DNA of 64,000 nt from Crocodylus rhombifer. Its lineage: Eukaryota; Chordata; Crocodylia; Crocodylidae. This document shows, piece by piece, positions 11,975-20,950 of the stretch. Position numbers and translations under genes: made by a program. The stretch is taken from positions 372,001-436,000 of the forward strand of contig JAVSML010001085.1 in NCBI GenBank assembly GCA_038503035.1, in the 5' to 3' direction. Every line of letters starts with the position of its first letter. The first letter of the stretch is position 1. Below the pieces are notes generated by a model. The model saw only the letters and a list, made by a program, of their open reading frames with translations, did no database searches and was not told the origin of the DNA.

Positions 11975-14053
11975 GTAAATATTTATATATCCCCTCTGAA
12001 TTGACTACTGACTTCTATAAGGGTGTAATAACTTTTGGAGTTGTGAACAGATCAAAATGGTAATCAGCAGCTATGACCAGATGAGACAGAGTGCTACAGT
12101 TCTAAAAATGTTGCTAATGAAAACCTGAGAGAGGATATCAGAGGCCTGTAAGACATATGCTTGTCTTTAAGCTAATGGTGGTTACTTGCCAAGAATTCAA
12201 AACCTATTTAAAAAGGTTAACAGTGTCATAAGAATTATCTTGTACTGAAAAAACCCACATTCTCTTTTGTGCTAAATTTCCGTTTAGTGCAGTAGTGTAA
12301 GAGAGCGTATTATTCCTATTTGATTCATGCTGGTTCTAGACTGAGCACTAGTTGATTTGGCCTTTGCGGGCAGCTCTAACCTTCCCTAAGGAAGTGTACA
12401 TAGTCATAATATACTGTGTCCTAGTCAAGTCTCCAATGCTCCCTTGACTTCTAAACTGTCTCTGGGAGAGGAATCAACATAAACTCTAACCTACAGCTAT
12501 GCAGTTCTTCTTGCGGTGCTGGATTTTCTTAGTTGATCTGGTCTAGCTGCTTGCCTAGCTCCTTTACACTTTTCCAGTGGCACATGGGATCATTAAGCAC
12601 CTGAATATTTCATCTCAAGTTCCCAAGTACTGCAAGGATTGATTAAAGGCAACAGTTCATTTCATGTAATGGTGATATTTTGAGACTAGAATGGAAAAGA
12701 CAAATACTGAAGCAAGGTACGAGAGATGATTTTTTGGAAGAGTTGAAAATGCCACATAAGCTGCTAACAGACATTCATTTAAAGGTGCAATGGGATCTGA
12801 TCCCTGTTCCCCACAGTCTGGCCTTCTGCCAGGCCACATGTACATAGCAGGACACATTACTTTAGGATCAGGGGTCAGATCCCAGCTGTGTCCTACTTGC
12901 AAGCTGAAAGCTGGGTGCCTGACAATCAAATGATTATCTCTAGACTTGAACCCACATTAGGGCTCCAGCTGACCTCTGCAGTCCCAGGAGTCAGCTGACA
13001 ATCATCATCAGCTAGTAGGGACTATAGTCCTGGAGCCACCTGACTGTCAGCTGATAGGAACCACACCAGGGCCCCTTCAAACAAACCCTGGTGTCCAACC
13101 AGCTGATTGTCAGCTGTGAGGACTTCATTTGGGATGGTTGGAGACCCCATTGTGGTACCAGTCTTGCCACACATTCAATTTAAGGCATGATGGAAACCAA
13201 TCACAATAATATTACTCATTTTTTGTGCAGTATTTTTGTGGCTTATTTCCCCTTTTGTAGAGACGTTAATTGCCTGAAAATGTCATTGAGTTAACTATTT
13301 AAGAAACAATTAAACTAATTGCATCGGAAGTGTAACATCTGCCAGGGACACTTGTTCTTTAATAGTCAAATCACTGTAATAATGCACATTTTTATGACAT
13401 CACTGTGACAGTAGCTGTCTCATAGCTTGATGTTAGTGATAGGAGAATGAAAAAAATGAAAACTTTAGAATTAAAATGAGAGGCAATTGAAAATTATACT
13501 AAATGTCATTGCAGTAAATACCCTGATAAGCAGCATGTGTTTCATATGTTATGCTGGCAAATACAAAATATGCTTGCAGCAAAATTCATTAAATAAAAAG
13601 AAAAATGTATTTCATAAACAAATGTGACTGAAAATAAAACAATACGTGAGACATTTTCATAACTGCAAACGGGCTAAAATCACCAACTTTTTATTTAAAT
13701 TGTGTTTCTAAAAGTGTGAACAAGAAGTAAATGCAATTTCCCTTAGTGTATATATCAGTTATTGCTTAGCTTGAGAAATAATTTTCAGTTTACACCCTGA
13801 GACTTACAAAGAGCTTTATGCAGGCCCGTAATTGAGATTTTTGTAGGACTGGGGCAAAAATTAAATATTAAAAAGTTTTACTAATAATAAACTTTGTCTT
13901 TCCAAGTTTTGATGACATTTCTCAGTATAAATATAATTAGGAATTAAGATAAGCATAATGTCAGTGTTGTCAGACATAATTCTCAATTTAAAAAATTAAA
14001 GCAATAATTGTTTCTGCTACCTTTTTCATTTTTTTTTTTCCCTCCCAACTTAG
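11975..14053 (+). other. ADGRV1: ADGRV1 intron of 2079 bp
   Basis: GT-AG intron with a pyrimidine-rich acceptor (ttttttccctcccaacttag). It holds a palindrome-rich repeat at about 12740-13200. The rest (11975-12739 and 13201-14053) is AT-rich with nothing recognised. Confidence 0.8.
12740..13200. repeat. palindrome-rich interspersed repeat with CAGCTGA motifs
   Basis: The left side contains cagacattcatttaaaggtg and gcaatgggatctgatccc. An inverted counterpart, ggatcaggggtcagatccca, follows at about 12867. The motif cagctga or cagctg recurs at least five times between 12966 and 13120, in phrases such as gtcagctgacaatcatc and cagctgattgtcagctgtg. A related phrase, ttcattttatggcatgatgg plus gatctgatccca, occurs near 39810. 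That recurrence suggests an interspersed family. Boundaries and class are uncertain. Confidence 0.45.
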
Positions 14054-14238
14054 GTAGCAGCTGAAGGTGAAAAACAGATCCTCGTTGATAAAAACCGAAG
14101 TCTGTTCTATGAAATACTCTGTGCTCTTGCTAGCCCAAAGCGTAAGGACACAAGGGGATACAGTCTGCTAGCTGAACTTACTGAGAAGTTTGCCTTTTCC
14201 CTCTTGACCAGAATAAAATGTGGATCATCTGGAGAAAA
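14054..14238 (+). CDS. ADGRV1: ADGRV1 exon C (membrane-proximal ectodomain)
   Basis: 185-bp exon: 61 whole codons plus two bases of a split lysine codon (phase 2 exit). Acceptor acttag|gta, donor gaaaa|gtaaat. The product reads VAAEGEKQILVDKNRSLFYE through KRKDTRGYSLLAELTEKFAF to RIKCGSSGE. This segment belongs to the region between the Calx-beta array and the GPS, the position of a GAIN-like autoproteolysis domain in adhesion GPCRs. Sequon NRS is visible. The split codon is completed by the first base of exon D, which keeps the frame open. Confidence 0.94.
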
Positions 14239-15732
14239 GTAAATTGTTTTTAATTCACAGTATGAGGAAGGAGTGCTAGACAATGTACTGTTGAGATCTT
14301 AAGAAAACTGAATTAAAATATATTAGGAGTGTACATTCAGACTTGCCTAGTGATGATGACTTACCAGTTATATTACACAGTTCCTATAGAGATGTACGCC
14401 ATTCTATGATAGTCTCATAGGCTAGGTACAGATACTTAAAAAAAACGAAGAAAGAATCGATATAAGTCTCACAGTTTTCTGTAAGTGGTGTAGTTTAGAT
14501 AGGAACAGAACACACATTTACCCTTTGGTGATGGGGGCCAACCAGACTGGGTTCTGCCATTTTTAAACCAGTCTGTGTGCCAAATTTCTGTTCTATTTTG
14601 GTTATAGGCCAGTTTCATTTATGTACTATTACTGCAGAATGCTGTTGGTATGATATTGTAAGGGTTGGGATGTGACTAGAAGTCAGAAAATGTAGGGCCT
14701 TAATTGGCTTCCACAAGTTCAGTAACAGAACTGGTCCCTAACTGCACTTGTGAAAACAAAAATTGCATACCCATTCAATTAGTCATATGCTAACGTATCT
14801 GCAGAAGTGAGTAGGACTAAGCCTGCTCTGGGAACCTTAGTTATTAATTAAGTTAGTTTATATACAATTTCCTAAACTAGTGCAATTTCCTAGACTTTGG
14901 AATGCTTGACTGCATTTAATAACATTATCTTAACACAATTTTAAGGTGTTATATCCCAGGTGTGTATAAATTCAGGGTTTTTTTTGCAAATGCATGGTTC
15001 CTAGTTCTTGAACAAGTCCAATGATTACCTGCAGAAATAGGCATTTAGAGCATTCATCTGTAATTTAGTGAATTATACATGTGTAGGTAGTTCCATTTTA
15101 CAGATTGTCTATCTGTATACAACAGATGAGGCAGGTTTTTTCCCCAGAGATGCATTGTTCTAGAGAGTGTCAGGTGTATCTAATAAGAACTGTGAAATGT
15201 CCAGAAAAAACCCCAAACTAAAAAAAAGTTCTGACAGTATTCACTAAAATAAGTATGAACTGAGCCCACAAGCTTGTTTGTAGCTGTATGCAATATGTCC
15301 TAGGCCAAAAATGAAAAACACACCAGTTCCCATTTTATCTTTCTTCTATCCTGAGATTCAGTTTTTAACCAAGATGCTGGGGTAGTGGCCACAAGGCTCC
15401 AATGGTGTTCTGACAAATTTTAATTGTAATCAGTCTTGAACAAAACACTGAAGTAAAACAATGACTTCCAGATATTTATAAAGCAGCCCCTTCTGATTTA
15501 GTTTACATGGGGACAGCAAAGCCACCTCTCTTACCTGTTTTGGCTTAACCAACTACCAAATATCAAAGTTCTTCTACAAGTCATGCAGACATTAGATCTC
15601 TTTTTAAAAAGGCTGTTATAAAGGGCTAAAAGTATTAAGTAACATAAATACAGCAGTTACTACTGCACACCTTGTAGTGAAAGGATATATTTCTGTTCCA
15701 CTTACAGAACTATTGCTCTTTTGTTTCAATAG
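14239..15732 (+). other. ADGRV1: ADGRV1 intron of 1494 bp
   Basis: GT-AG intron. A degraded family M1 element lies at about 14420-14645. The rest shows nothing recognisable. The acceptor is tttcaatag|ag; the alternative AG two bases later would give an immediate stop codon, so 15733 is the chosen exon start. Confidence 0.8.
14420..14645. mobile_element. degraded family M1 inverted-repeat element
   Basis: The left end ggctaggtacagatactt matches the left ends of the copies at 17732 and 52195. Inside are gggttctgccatttttaaac and ttctgttctattttgg, the decayed forms of tracts common to the family. No clean right terminus is visible, so the end is approximate. Confidence 0.5.
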
Positions 15733-15982
15733 AGGTAAAACCATACTTGACAGCTGCCCATATATTGCAATTATGGCCTACCACTGGTACCCTCAGCAAA
15801 TCAACGGACACAAGTTTGATGGAAAAGAGGGGGATTCTATCCAGGTTCCTGAACGCTTGTTGGAGGTCTCTGCTGCCTCTTCTCCTCCTGGAGATGAGAA
15901 GTGTAAATTTGTGCAGTTCACAGAATACAGCAGCCAGCAGTGGTTTGCAACGGGTAATAAAGAACCTGCCCTGAAAAACAAG
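15733..15982 (+). CDS. ADGRV1: ADGRV1 exon D (membrane-proximal ectodomain)
   Basis: 250-bp exon: one base completing the split lysine codon, then 83 codons ending in phase 0 at aag|gtatgg. The product begins GKTILDSCPYIAIMAYHWYP, passes QQINGHKFDGKEGD and VQFTEYSSQQWFATGNKE, and ends ALKNK. The QQWF and YHWYPQQINGHKF stretches are characteristic of ADGRV1 and helped fix the identification. It belongs to the GAIN-like region upstream of the GPS, with cysteines available for disulfides. Exon E follows after a very short 189-bp intron. Confidence 0.95.
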
Positions 15983-16171
15983 GTATGGAAATACTGCAGC
16001 TTCTTGTTAGGATCTGAGCTTGTTTCCAATATTGATTTTTTTTTTTTTTAAACTTTTAATATTTGGAGCATGTCATAGTATGTTCCAGGAAGTAGATGTA
16101 CACAATTACATTTATTCACTAACCACCGGATTCTAATGTCAAATGTATCTACATTGTGCTTGCTATTTCAG

Positions 16172-16311
16172 ATTTTTTCACTAAGTTTGAAAGGCCAGAG
16201 CTCACTCCCACTGAAAGATAACAATGAGGTTATCTATCGGATTTATGCTTCGGACAGTCATATTGTCCCACATAAATCTCTCTGTCTCCTTTGGAATCAG
16301 GCTGCAGGAAG
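16172..16311 (+). CDS. ADGRV1: ADGRV1 exon E (start of GPS motif)
   Basis: 140-bp exon: 46 codons plus two bases (phase 2 exit), acceptor tatttcag|att, donor gaag|gtatgt. The product runs IFSLSLKGQSSLPLKDNNEV to KSLCLLWNQAAG. The CLLWN phrase supplies the first conserved cysteine and tryptophan of the GPS (GPCR proteolysis site) motif, which is completed in exon F. The terminal AG plus the first base of exon F makes a serine codon. Confidence 0.94.
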
Positions 16312-16510
16312 GTATGTTTTATAAACACTATAGCTTCTAGGTATGCAGAATAAATGTGAGTGTGTTGACTATATTTTTGGCACTTTCCAATATAAAATAA
16401 TTTTGCTTTTCTGGAATCAGAGCTGCTTTTTGTTAGTCTGTGATACAGGTTTGAACAAGTTTAAGTCATCAGTTGTTTTCTGTAGATTGCTCAGCATAAC
16501 TAGTCGTTAA

Positions 16511-16598
16511 AATGTTGGGAAAAACTATGACCATTTCATTAGTTATATATATAACTATATATATATCTAATGAAATGGTCATAGTTTTTCCCAACATT
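16511..16598. repeat. near-perfect palindrome, arms about 31 bp plus AT core
   Basis: The left arm aatgttgggaaaaactatga, continuing to catt, is exactly repeated in reverse complement as the right arm ending ttcccaacatt. The centre is an AT-repeat (tagttatatatataac). The structure can form a long hairpin. It may be a small mariner/Tc1-like palindromic element with TA-rich flanks, but no transposase or clear target duplication is seen. Confidence 0.85.
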
Positions 16599-17051
16599 TA
16601 TATATATATTANNNNNNNNNNNNNNNNNNNNNNNNNNNNNNNNNNNNNNNNNNNNNNNNNNNNNNNNNNNNNNNNNNNNNNNNNNNNNNNNNNNNNNNNN
16701 NNNNNNNNNNNNNNNNNNNNNNNNNNNNNNNNNNNNNNNNNNNNNNNNNNNNNNNNNNNNNNNNNNNNNNNNNNNNNNNNNNNNNNNNNNNNNNNNNNNN
16801 NNNNNNNNNNNNNNNNNNNNNNNNNNNNNNNNNNNNNNNNNNNNNNNNNNNNNNNNNNNNNNNNNNNNNNNNNNNNNNNNNNNNNNNNNNNNNNNNNNNN
16901 NNNNNNNNNNNNNNNNNNNNNNNNNNNNNNNNNNNNNNNNNNNNNNNNNNNNNNNNNNNNNNNNNNNNNNNNNNNNNNNNNNNNNNNNNNNNNNNNNNNN
17001 NNNNNNNNNNNGAAATGGTCATAGTTTTTCCCAACATTTATATATATATTA
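16572..17051. repeat. identical 40-bp repeats flanking the gap
   Basis: The 40 bp at 16572-16611 (starting gaaatggtcatag and ending atatatatta) are repeated exactly at 17012-17051 on the other side of the Ns. The right arm of the palindrome therefore appears twice. Overlapping contig ends that were not merged would give this pattern. Confidence 0.9.
16612..17011. other. assembly gap, 400 N
   Basis: Exactly 400 undefined bases. Any frame read through it is meaningless. Confidence 0.99.
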
Positions 17052-17731
17052 AAAAATATATATATTTATAAATATATTAAAAAAAAAAAAGTGCTGCATT
17101 TCTCCGTACCACAATGAATTACTTTGGAAGGGTCACAGACCGAAATATCTGCATCCCTTCAACTTTCCTCACCCTTCTTTTGGCTCATGGGAAGGTACAC
17201 TGAGCTGACTGCAGGAGACTGCAAGTTTTCATCTTGCTTTCCTAGCTCATGCTAAGTATCTAGTGCAGAAGTACAGATTAGCTGGTGGTGTTTTTTCTTG
17301 TGTGATCAGTTGTACATGCTGCCTTGCATTAGCCTGTGGTTGCTTTGTTTCTTACTCTGTGGCAAATTAAATAACCCATTGTGAGTTGCCAAAGTCTTAC
17401 TCAGTTTTGATTATCATTTTCACTATAATGGCCAAATTAAACCACTCCATTACTGGATTAAATAATTTCTTTTTTGAAAAGAAGAGGGGCAGCAGGACAA
17501 TTGAGGCACTTTCTGATTCTGCCTTTTATGCACACTCTCTTTTGGGACACTTTTTCCTTTTCATTATTTTAGAACTTCAGATATGTGTCTAGTTTTATGG
17601 AATAGGATACAGGGTCCTCACTGACACTTACGGAGCTACCTGGAGCAACTTGGCCCAAGACCAAATAAAACATGAACACTAAATAGGTTTAAAAAGGCAC
17701 AAATATCAGCATACAATAAACCACTCTCCAT

Positions 17732-18023
17732 GGCCAGGTACAGATATTACGTTTTTACCAGTAGAAGTGATTGGAAACCAATCTATACCCATAACAGAAC
17801 AGAGGATCAGCACACAAAACCAGGCTATACCTGTAACAGAAGTTTGGTGCACACAAACTGGTTTAAAAGTGAACCCAATCAAAGATTTAGCTCCTCCCAC
17901 CCCCACTTCCCCTCACTACCCCTACCCAAGGCTGAATGTATGTTCTGTTTGCTATGCTGATTACAGAAAAACAGGTAGCTTGGATTGATTCCACCTTGGG
18001 CTTTTGAATGTCTGTACCTAGCC
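17732..18023. mobile_element. inverted-repeat DNA element (family M1), 292 bp
   Basis: Left end ggccaggtacagatatta; right end gaatgtctgtacctagcc. The right end reads ggctaggtacagacattc on the opposite strand, giving about 16 of 18 matching terminal bases. Three-base flanks are cat on both sides. Internal pieces include ctgtaacagaagtttgg and the gcttggattgattccacctt region near the end. It is a deleted, short member of the family. Confidence 0.7.
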
Positions 18024-18578
18024 CATGATATAAGCTAGATTACAAAGCAAGTCATACCAATGTTATAAGAGCTTTGAGAAATACAATCACAGTGATTCTT
18101 TAGTGCAACTATTTTCCATGTTATGTATTTACTTTATTTTCCAACTAGAAAAAGCAAAGAAGAGCTGCAAATACTATACAGATTCAATTTTAAGTAGAAA
18201 ATGTAGTCTGATGACTGCACCTGGAAGATGTCAGAGATTAATTTGTGAAGTCTGGAATTTTTTGTTTTTATAAGCATGTGAAAACAACACTTTTGCTGTC
18301 ATTTTCAAGTCTGGTTAGTATGAGAATTAGACAAAGCCAGTTCCCTTGATATTTGCATAACACAAACTGATGTTTTAGACAACTGGATGGATCATGCCTT
18401 GGATAAATACTTGACTAGTTCTACTTCTTAAAAATTAAATCCCATATTATTTCTGGATTATAAAAGGCACTTTAATTTCAGACTGATTTTATTTTTTTAT
18501 TTATTTATTTTTAAGAGATCAGTCTCTAGATGAACACTTGTGAATGAAGACTTTGTGAATCTTTTGTTTCTGCTATAG

Positions 18579-18739
18579 CTGGTTGTCTGATGGTCAGTTC
18601 TGCAGAGTGGTTGATGACACTTCAGACTATGTGGAGTGCTCCTGCTCTCACATGTCCATTTATGCAGTCTATGCCCAGACGGACAAGCTGTCCTCGTACA
18701 ATGAAGCTTTTTTCTCTTCTGGATTCATCTGTATTTCAG
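18579..18739 (+). CDS. ADGRV1: ADGRV1 exon F (GPS cleavage site, tethered agonist, TM1 start)
   Basis: 161-bp exon: one base completing a serine codon, 53 codons and one base of a split glycine codon (phase 1 exit). Acceptor gctatag|ctgg, donor tcag|gtaagt. The GPS motif is complete: QFC, then [17 protein letters not shown], with cysteines in C-x-C spacing, His, and the Met|Ser scissile bond between 18654 and 18655. Family knowledge: ADGRV1 is autoproteolysed here, and the new N-terminus (SIYAVYA..) acts as the tethered agonist of the beta subunit. The last residues, [10 protein letters not shown], open transmembrane helix 1. Confidence 0.96.
18652..18657 (+). other. ADGRV1: GPS autoproteolysis site (Met|Ser)
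   Basis: Codons atg and tcc encode the residues flanking the predicted self-cleavage bond in HM|S. The upstream C-S-C-S-H arrangement and the exon E CLLWN element are both intact, so the site looks functional. Cleavage itself is inferred from the family. Confidence 0.85.
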
Positions 18740-19316
18740 GTAAGTTGGCATAGGATTGTTTGCTTGTTAATAGCTGTTATCATTTTGTTTTAAAAAAACA
18801 TTGTAGCAGACAACCTTGTACGAATTTGCCTCCAACAACTTTTAGGATACTTCTAGCCTATTCAAAAATCAGAGAAAATTTATGCCTTGATGAAAAACAA
18901 AATAATTACAGGGAGATATTTATAGGCTTAGATAGAAAAGGGTTTTCATTCCCTCTTTAAATCTGGAGCAAAAGGCAAAGGATTTTCAGGTCCTGACCTT
19001 ACTAAAGCAGACCTAATGCCTGGTCTGCTAACCAAGAATTCTCCTTGCATCAGGAAATCCGTCAGTGACGTAAAGTCAGTTTCCCTTTCTGCAGTAACCC
19101 ACCTTCCAGTCTTCAAGGCCAGGGTATGGCTTCACTTCACTTCTTAAAAGTTCCATCACCCTTTTCCAGGATCAATACTGTAAATATCCATACTTGATAC
19201 AGGTGGAACCTGGGATTCAGAATCAGACCCAACACATCTGCCTGTCATAAAACAATGCTACGCGGTGGGAAGCAAGTTGTACTACTTTTGCATTGCTTTG
19301 AACACAGAACACTTCA

Positions 19317-19362
19317 CAGAATCATAGAAAATTAGGGTTGGCAGGGACCTCAGGATCTCCCC
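19317..19362 (-). mobile_element. very short CR1 3' end
   Basis: The sequence cacagaatcatagaaaatta and the following gcagggacctcaggatct match the terminal 3' end of CR1 in reverse orientation. About 45 bp only, so this is an extremely 5'-truncated copy or a broken piece of a larger one. A longer CR1 starts 100 bp downstream in the same orientation. Confidence 0.55.
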
Positions 19363-19460
19363 GGATCTCCTGGGGTGAAAAAAAACCCTCCATACTGCAA
19401 GGGGGAGCACCTGCACGTGTGGTATATGACACCGTGGACAGCTCTGTAGCACTACAGATC
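19363..19460. repeat. possible fragment of hairpin element family M2
   Basis: Contains ggatctcctggggtgaaaaa and cgtgtggtatatgacaccg. Comparable phrases occur at about 31090-31110 (gagatcctggtgtcaaaaaa) and 30980-31000 (tgtgcggtatattgtgccg). It may be the left part of an element whose right part is the hairpin at 20511, with a CR1 inserted between them. The match is by eye and partial. Confidence 0.4.
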
Positions 19461-20505
19461 ACAGAATCATAGAAGTAGGGTCTGAAGGGACCTTGTAGAT
19501 CTTTAAGTCCAACCCCCTGCCTGGGCAGGAGAAAAACTGGGCTCAAATGACTCCAGCCAGGTAGGCATCACACCTCTTCTTAAGGGTAGGAACCAGCACC
19601 ACTTCCCTTGGAAGTTGGTTCCAGCTCCTAGCGGCTCTAACTGTGAAGTAGACATCTTACGGATGTCTAATCTAAACCTACTCTCCAACAACTTATGGCT
19701 GTTATTCCTTGTTATGCCAGGTATCACTAGGGGAAACAGTGTCTCCCTTAAACCCTTCTGGTCCCCCCTAGTGAGTTTATAGATGGTCACCAGGTCCCCC
19801 CTCAGCCTTCTCTTGTGAAGGCTGAACAAGTTCGGGTCCCGCAGTCTCTCATTGTAGGGTCTGCCCTGTTGTCCCCAGATCATGCGGGTGGCCCTCCTCT
19901 GGACCCTCTCAATGTTGTCCACATCCCTCCTGAAGTGGGGCGCACAGAACTAGACACAGTACTCCAGCTGTGGCCTGACCAGTGTCACGTAGAGGGGGAG
20001 GATCACCTCCTTGGCCCTACTTAAGATGCATGACAAGGTCCAGTTAGCCCTGCCAACCGTGACCTTGCATTGTTGGCCCATGTTCATCTTGGAGTCAATA
20101 ATGACTCCAAGATCCCTTTCTGCCTCCGTGCTCTCAAAAAGGGAGTTTCCCATCTTATAAATGTGCTGCTGATTACTACTGCCCAAGTGCAGCACCCTGC
20201 ACTCGTCAGTATTGAAACGCATCCTGTTTTTGTTAGCCTACACCTGTAACCTATCCAGGTCTTGCTGCAGTGTTTCCCTCCCTACTAGCGTGCTCACCTC
20301 ACCCCAAATTTTGGTATCATCAGCAAATTTAAACAGGTTGCTTTTCACCCCATTGTCCAAATGGCTGATAAAGAAATTGAACAGTGTGGGCCCAAGGACC
20401 GAGCCCTGGGGGACTCTGCTGCCCACTTCCCCCCAGGTCGAATATGACCCATCCACCACCACCCTCTGAGTGCGACCCTTCAGCCAATCTGCAATCCATC
20501 TGACT
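19461..20505 (-). mobile_element. CR1 LINE, 5'-truncated, - strand
   Basis: Begins with the 3' tail (acagaatcatagaagtaggg, then ctgaagggacc) and runs back through ORF2. Boxes, read on the minus strand, are RTQRVVVDG, GSVLGPTLFNFFIS, FKFADDTKIWGEV (catalytic Asp pair), [46 protein letters not shown] and [18 protein letters not shown]. Frames shift near 20230 and 19935, so it is dead. The 5' truncation point is close to the hairpin at 20511. It lies antisense to ADGRV1, 345 bp before exon G. Confidence 0.85.
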
Positions 20506-20510
20506 GAGAC

Positions 20511-20567
20511 GTGCAGTGTGTGGTACCACAGACTCAATCCATGAGTCTGTGGTGCCACACACTGCAC
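20511..20567. repeat. 26-bp inverted repeat (hairpin), family M2 candidate
   Basis: Left arm 20511-20536 (gtgcagtgtgtggtaccaca..) and right arm 20542-20567 are reverse complements with a single mismatch (gtacc versus gtgcc), separated by 5 bp. The following tgtctggacacagcc resembles the outer end of the element at about 30968 (ggccagacaagcgtgc, read inverted). This is probably the inner part of a palindromic transposon. Confidence 0.8.
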
Positions 20568-20849
20568 ATCTTCGTTTGTCTGGACACAGCCATAGGATTT
20601 GGGAGGAACATCAGATGCCCTGGTGGTTCCGCATGATTATAGAATCTGAGAACAGCTCTAAGGGAGGCTTAAACATGGACCAAGCCTTAGAATTCCTCCT
20701 TGTCTGGGAAGAACAAGGCATGAAGATGGCATGCAAGAGATGAGGTTTCTGGAGATTGTTCTTTAATAATGTAATTAATTGTCTGAAACACTGAGTATAT
20801 TTATTCCTATCTCTGAGAACCTTTTGTGGTTTTTTTCCTGTTGCTGCAG

Positions 20850-20950
20850 GTTTCACTTTGGCTATTATTTCACATCTTTTCTGCACCAGGAGTTCAATGT
20901 TTGCAGCTAAACTTCTTACTCATATGATGGTTGCCAGTTTGGGTGCTCAG
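20850..20950 (+). CDS. ADGRV1: ADGRV1 exon G (TM1 end, TM2 start)
   Basis: 101-bp exon: two bases completing the split glycine, then 33 codons, leaving in phase 0 at gctcag|gtagga. The product is [20 protein letters not shown] then [13 protein letters not shown]. Together with the end of exon F this gives TM1 (about [16 protein letters not shown]), a short intracellular loop (TRSSMF) and the start of TM2. It is the last ADGRV1 exon I can find. The rest of the 7TM bundle and the PDZ-binding cytoplasmic tail must be encoded downstream of the window. Confidence 0.94.

Larger units (their letters stand above)
16312..18578 (+). other. ADGRV1: ADGRV1 intron with assembly gap
   Basis: GT-AG intron of nominally 2267 bp, of which 400 are Ns. 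It contains an AT-cored palindrome (16511-16598), the gap with duplicated flanks, an AT-rich tract (17038-17091) and a family M1 element (17732-18023). The stretches 17100-17731 and 18024-18578 show nothing recognisable beyond a T/A-rich patch near 18490-18515. Confidence 0.8.
18740..20849 (+). other. ADGRV1: ADGRV1 intron of 2110 bp
   Basis: GT-AG intron, largely filled by a CR1 on the minus strand (19461-20505) between two pieces of a hairpin-forming element. Positions 18740-19315 show nothing recognisable. The acceptor has a good polypyrimidine tract (ttttttcctgttgctgcag). Confidence 0.8.

Noticed and set aside
16512..17037. Long frames on both strands through the gap
   Set aside because: They consist almost wholly of undefined bases (N) and the palindrome arms; they are not evidence of coding.
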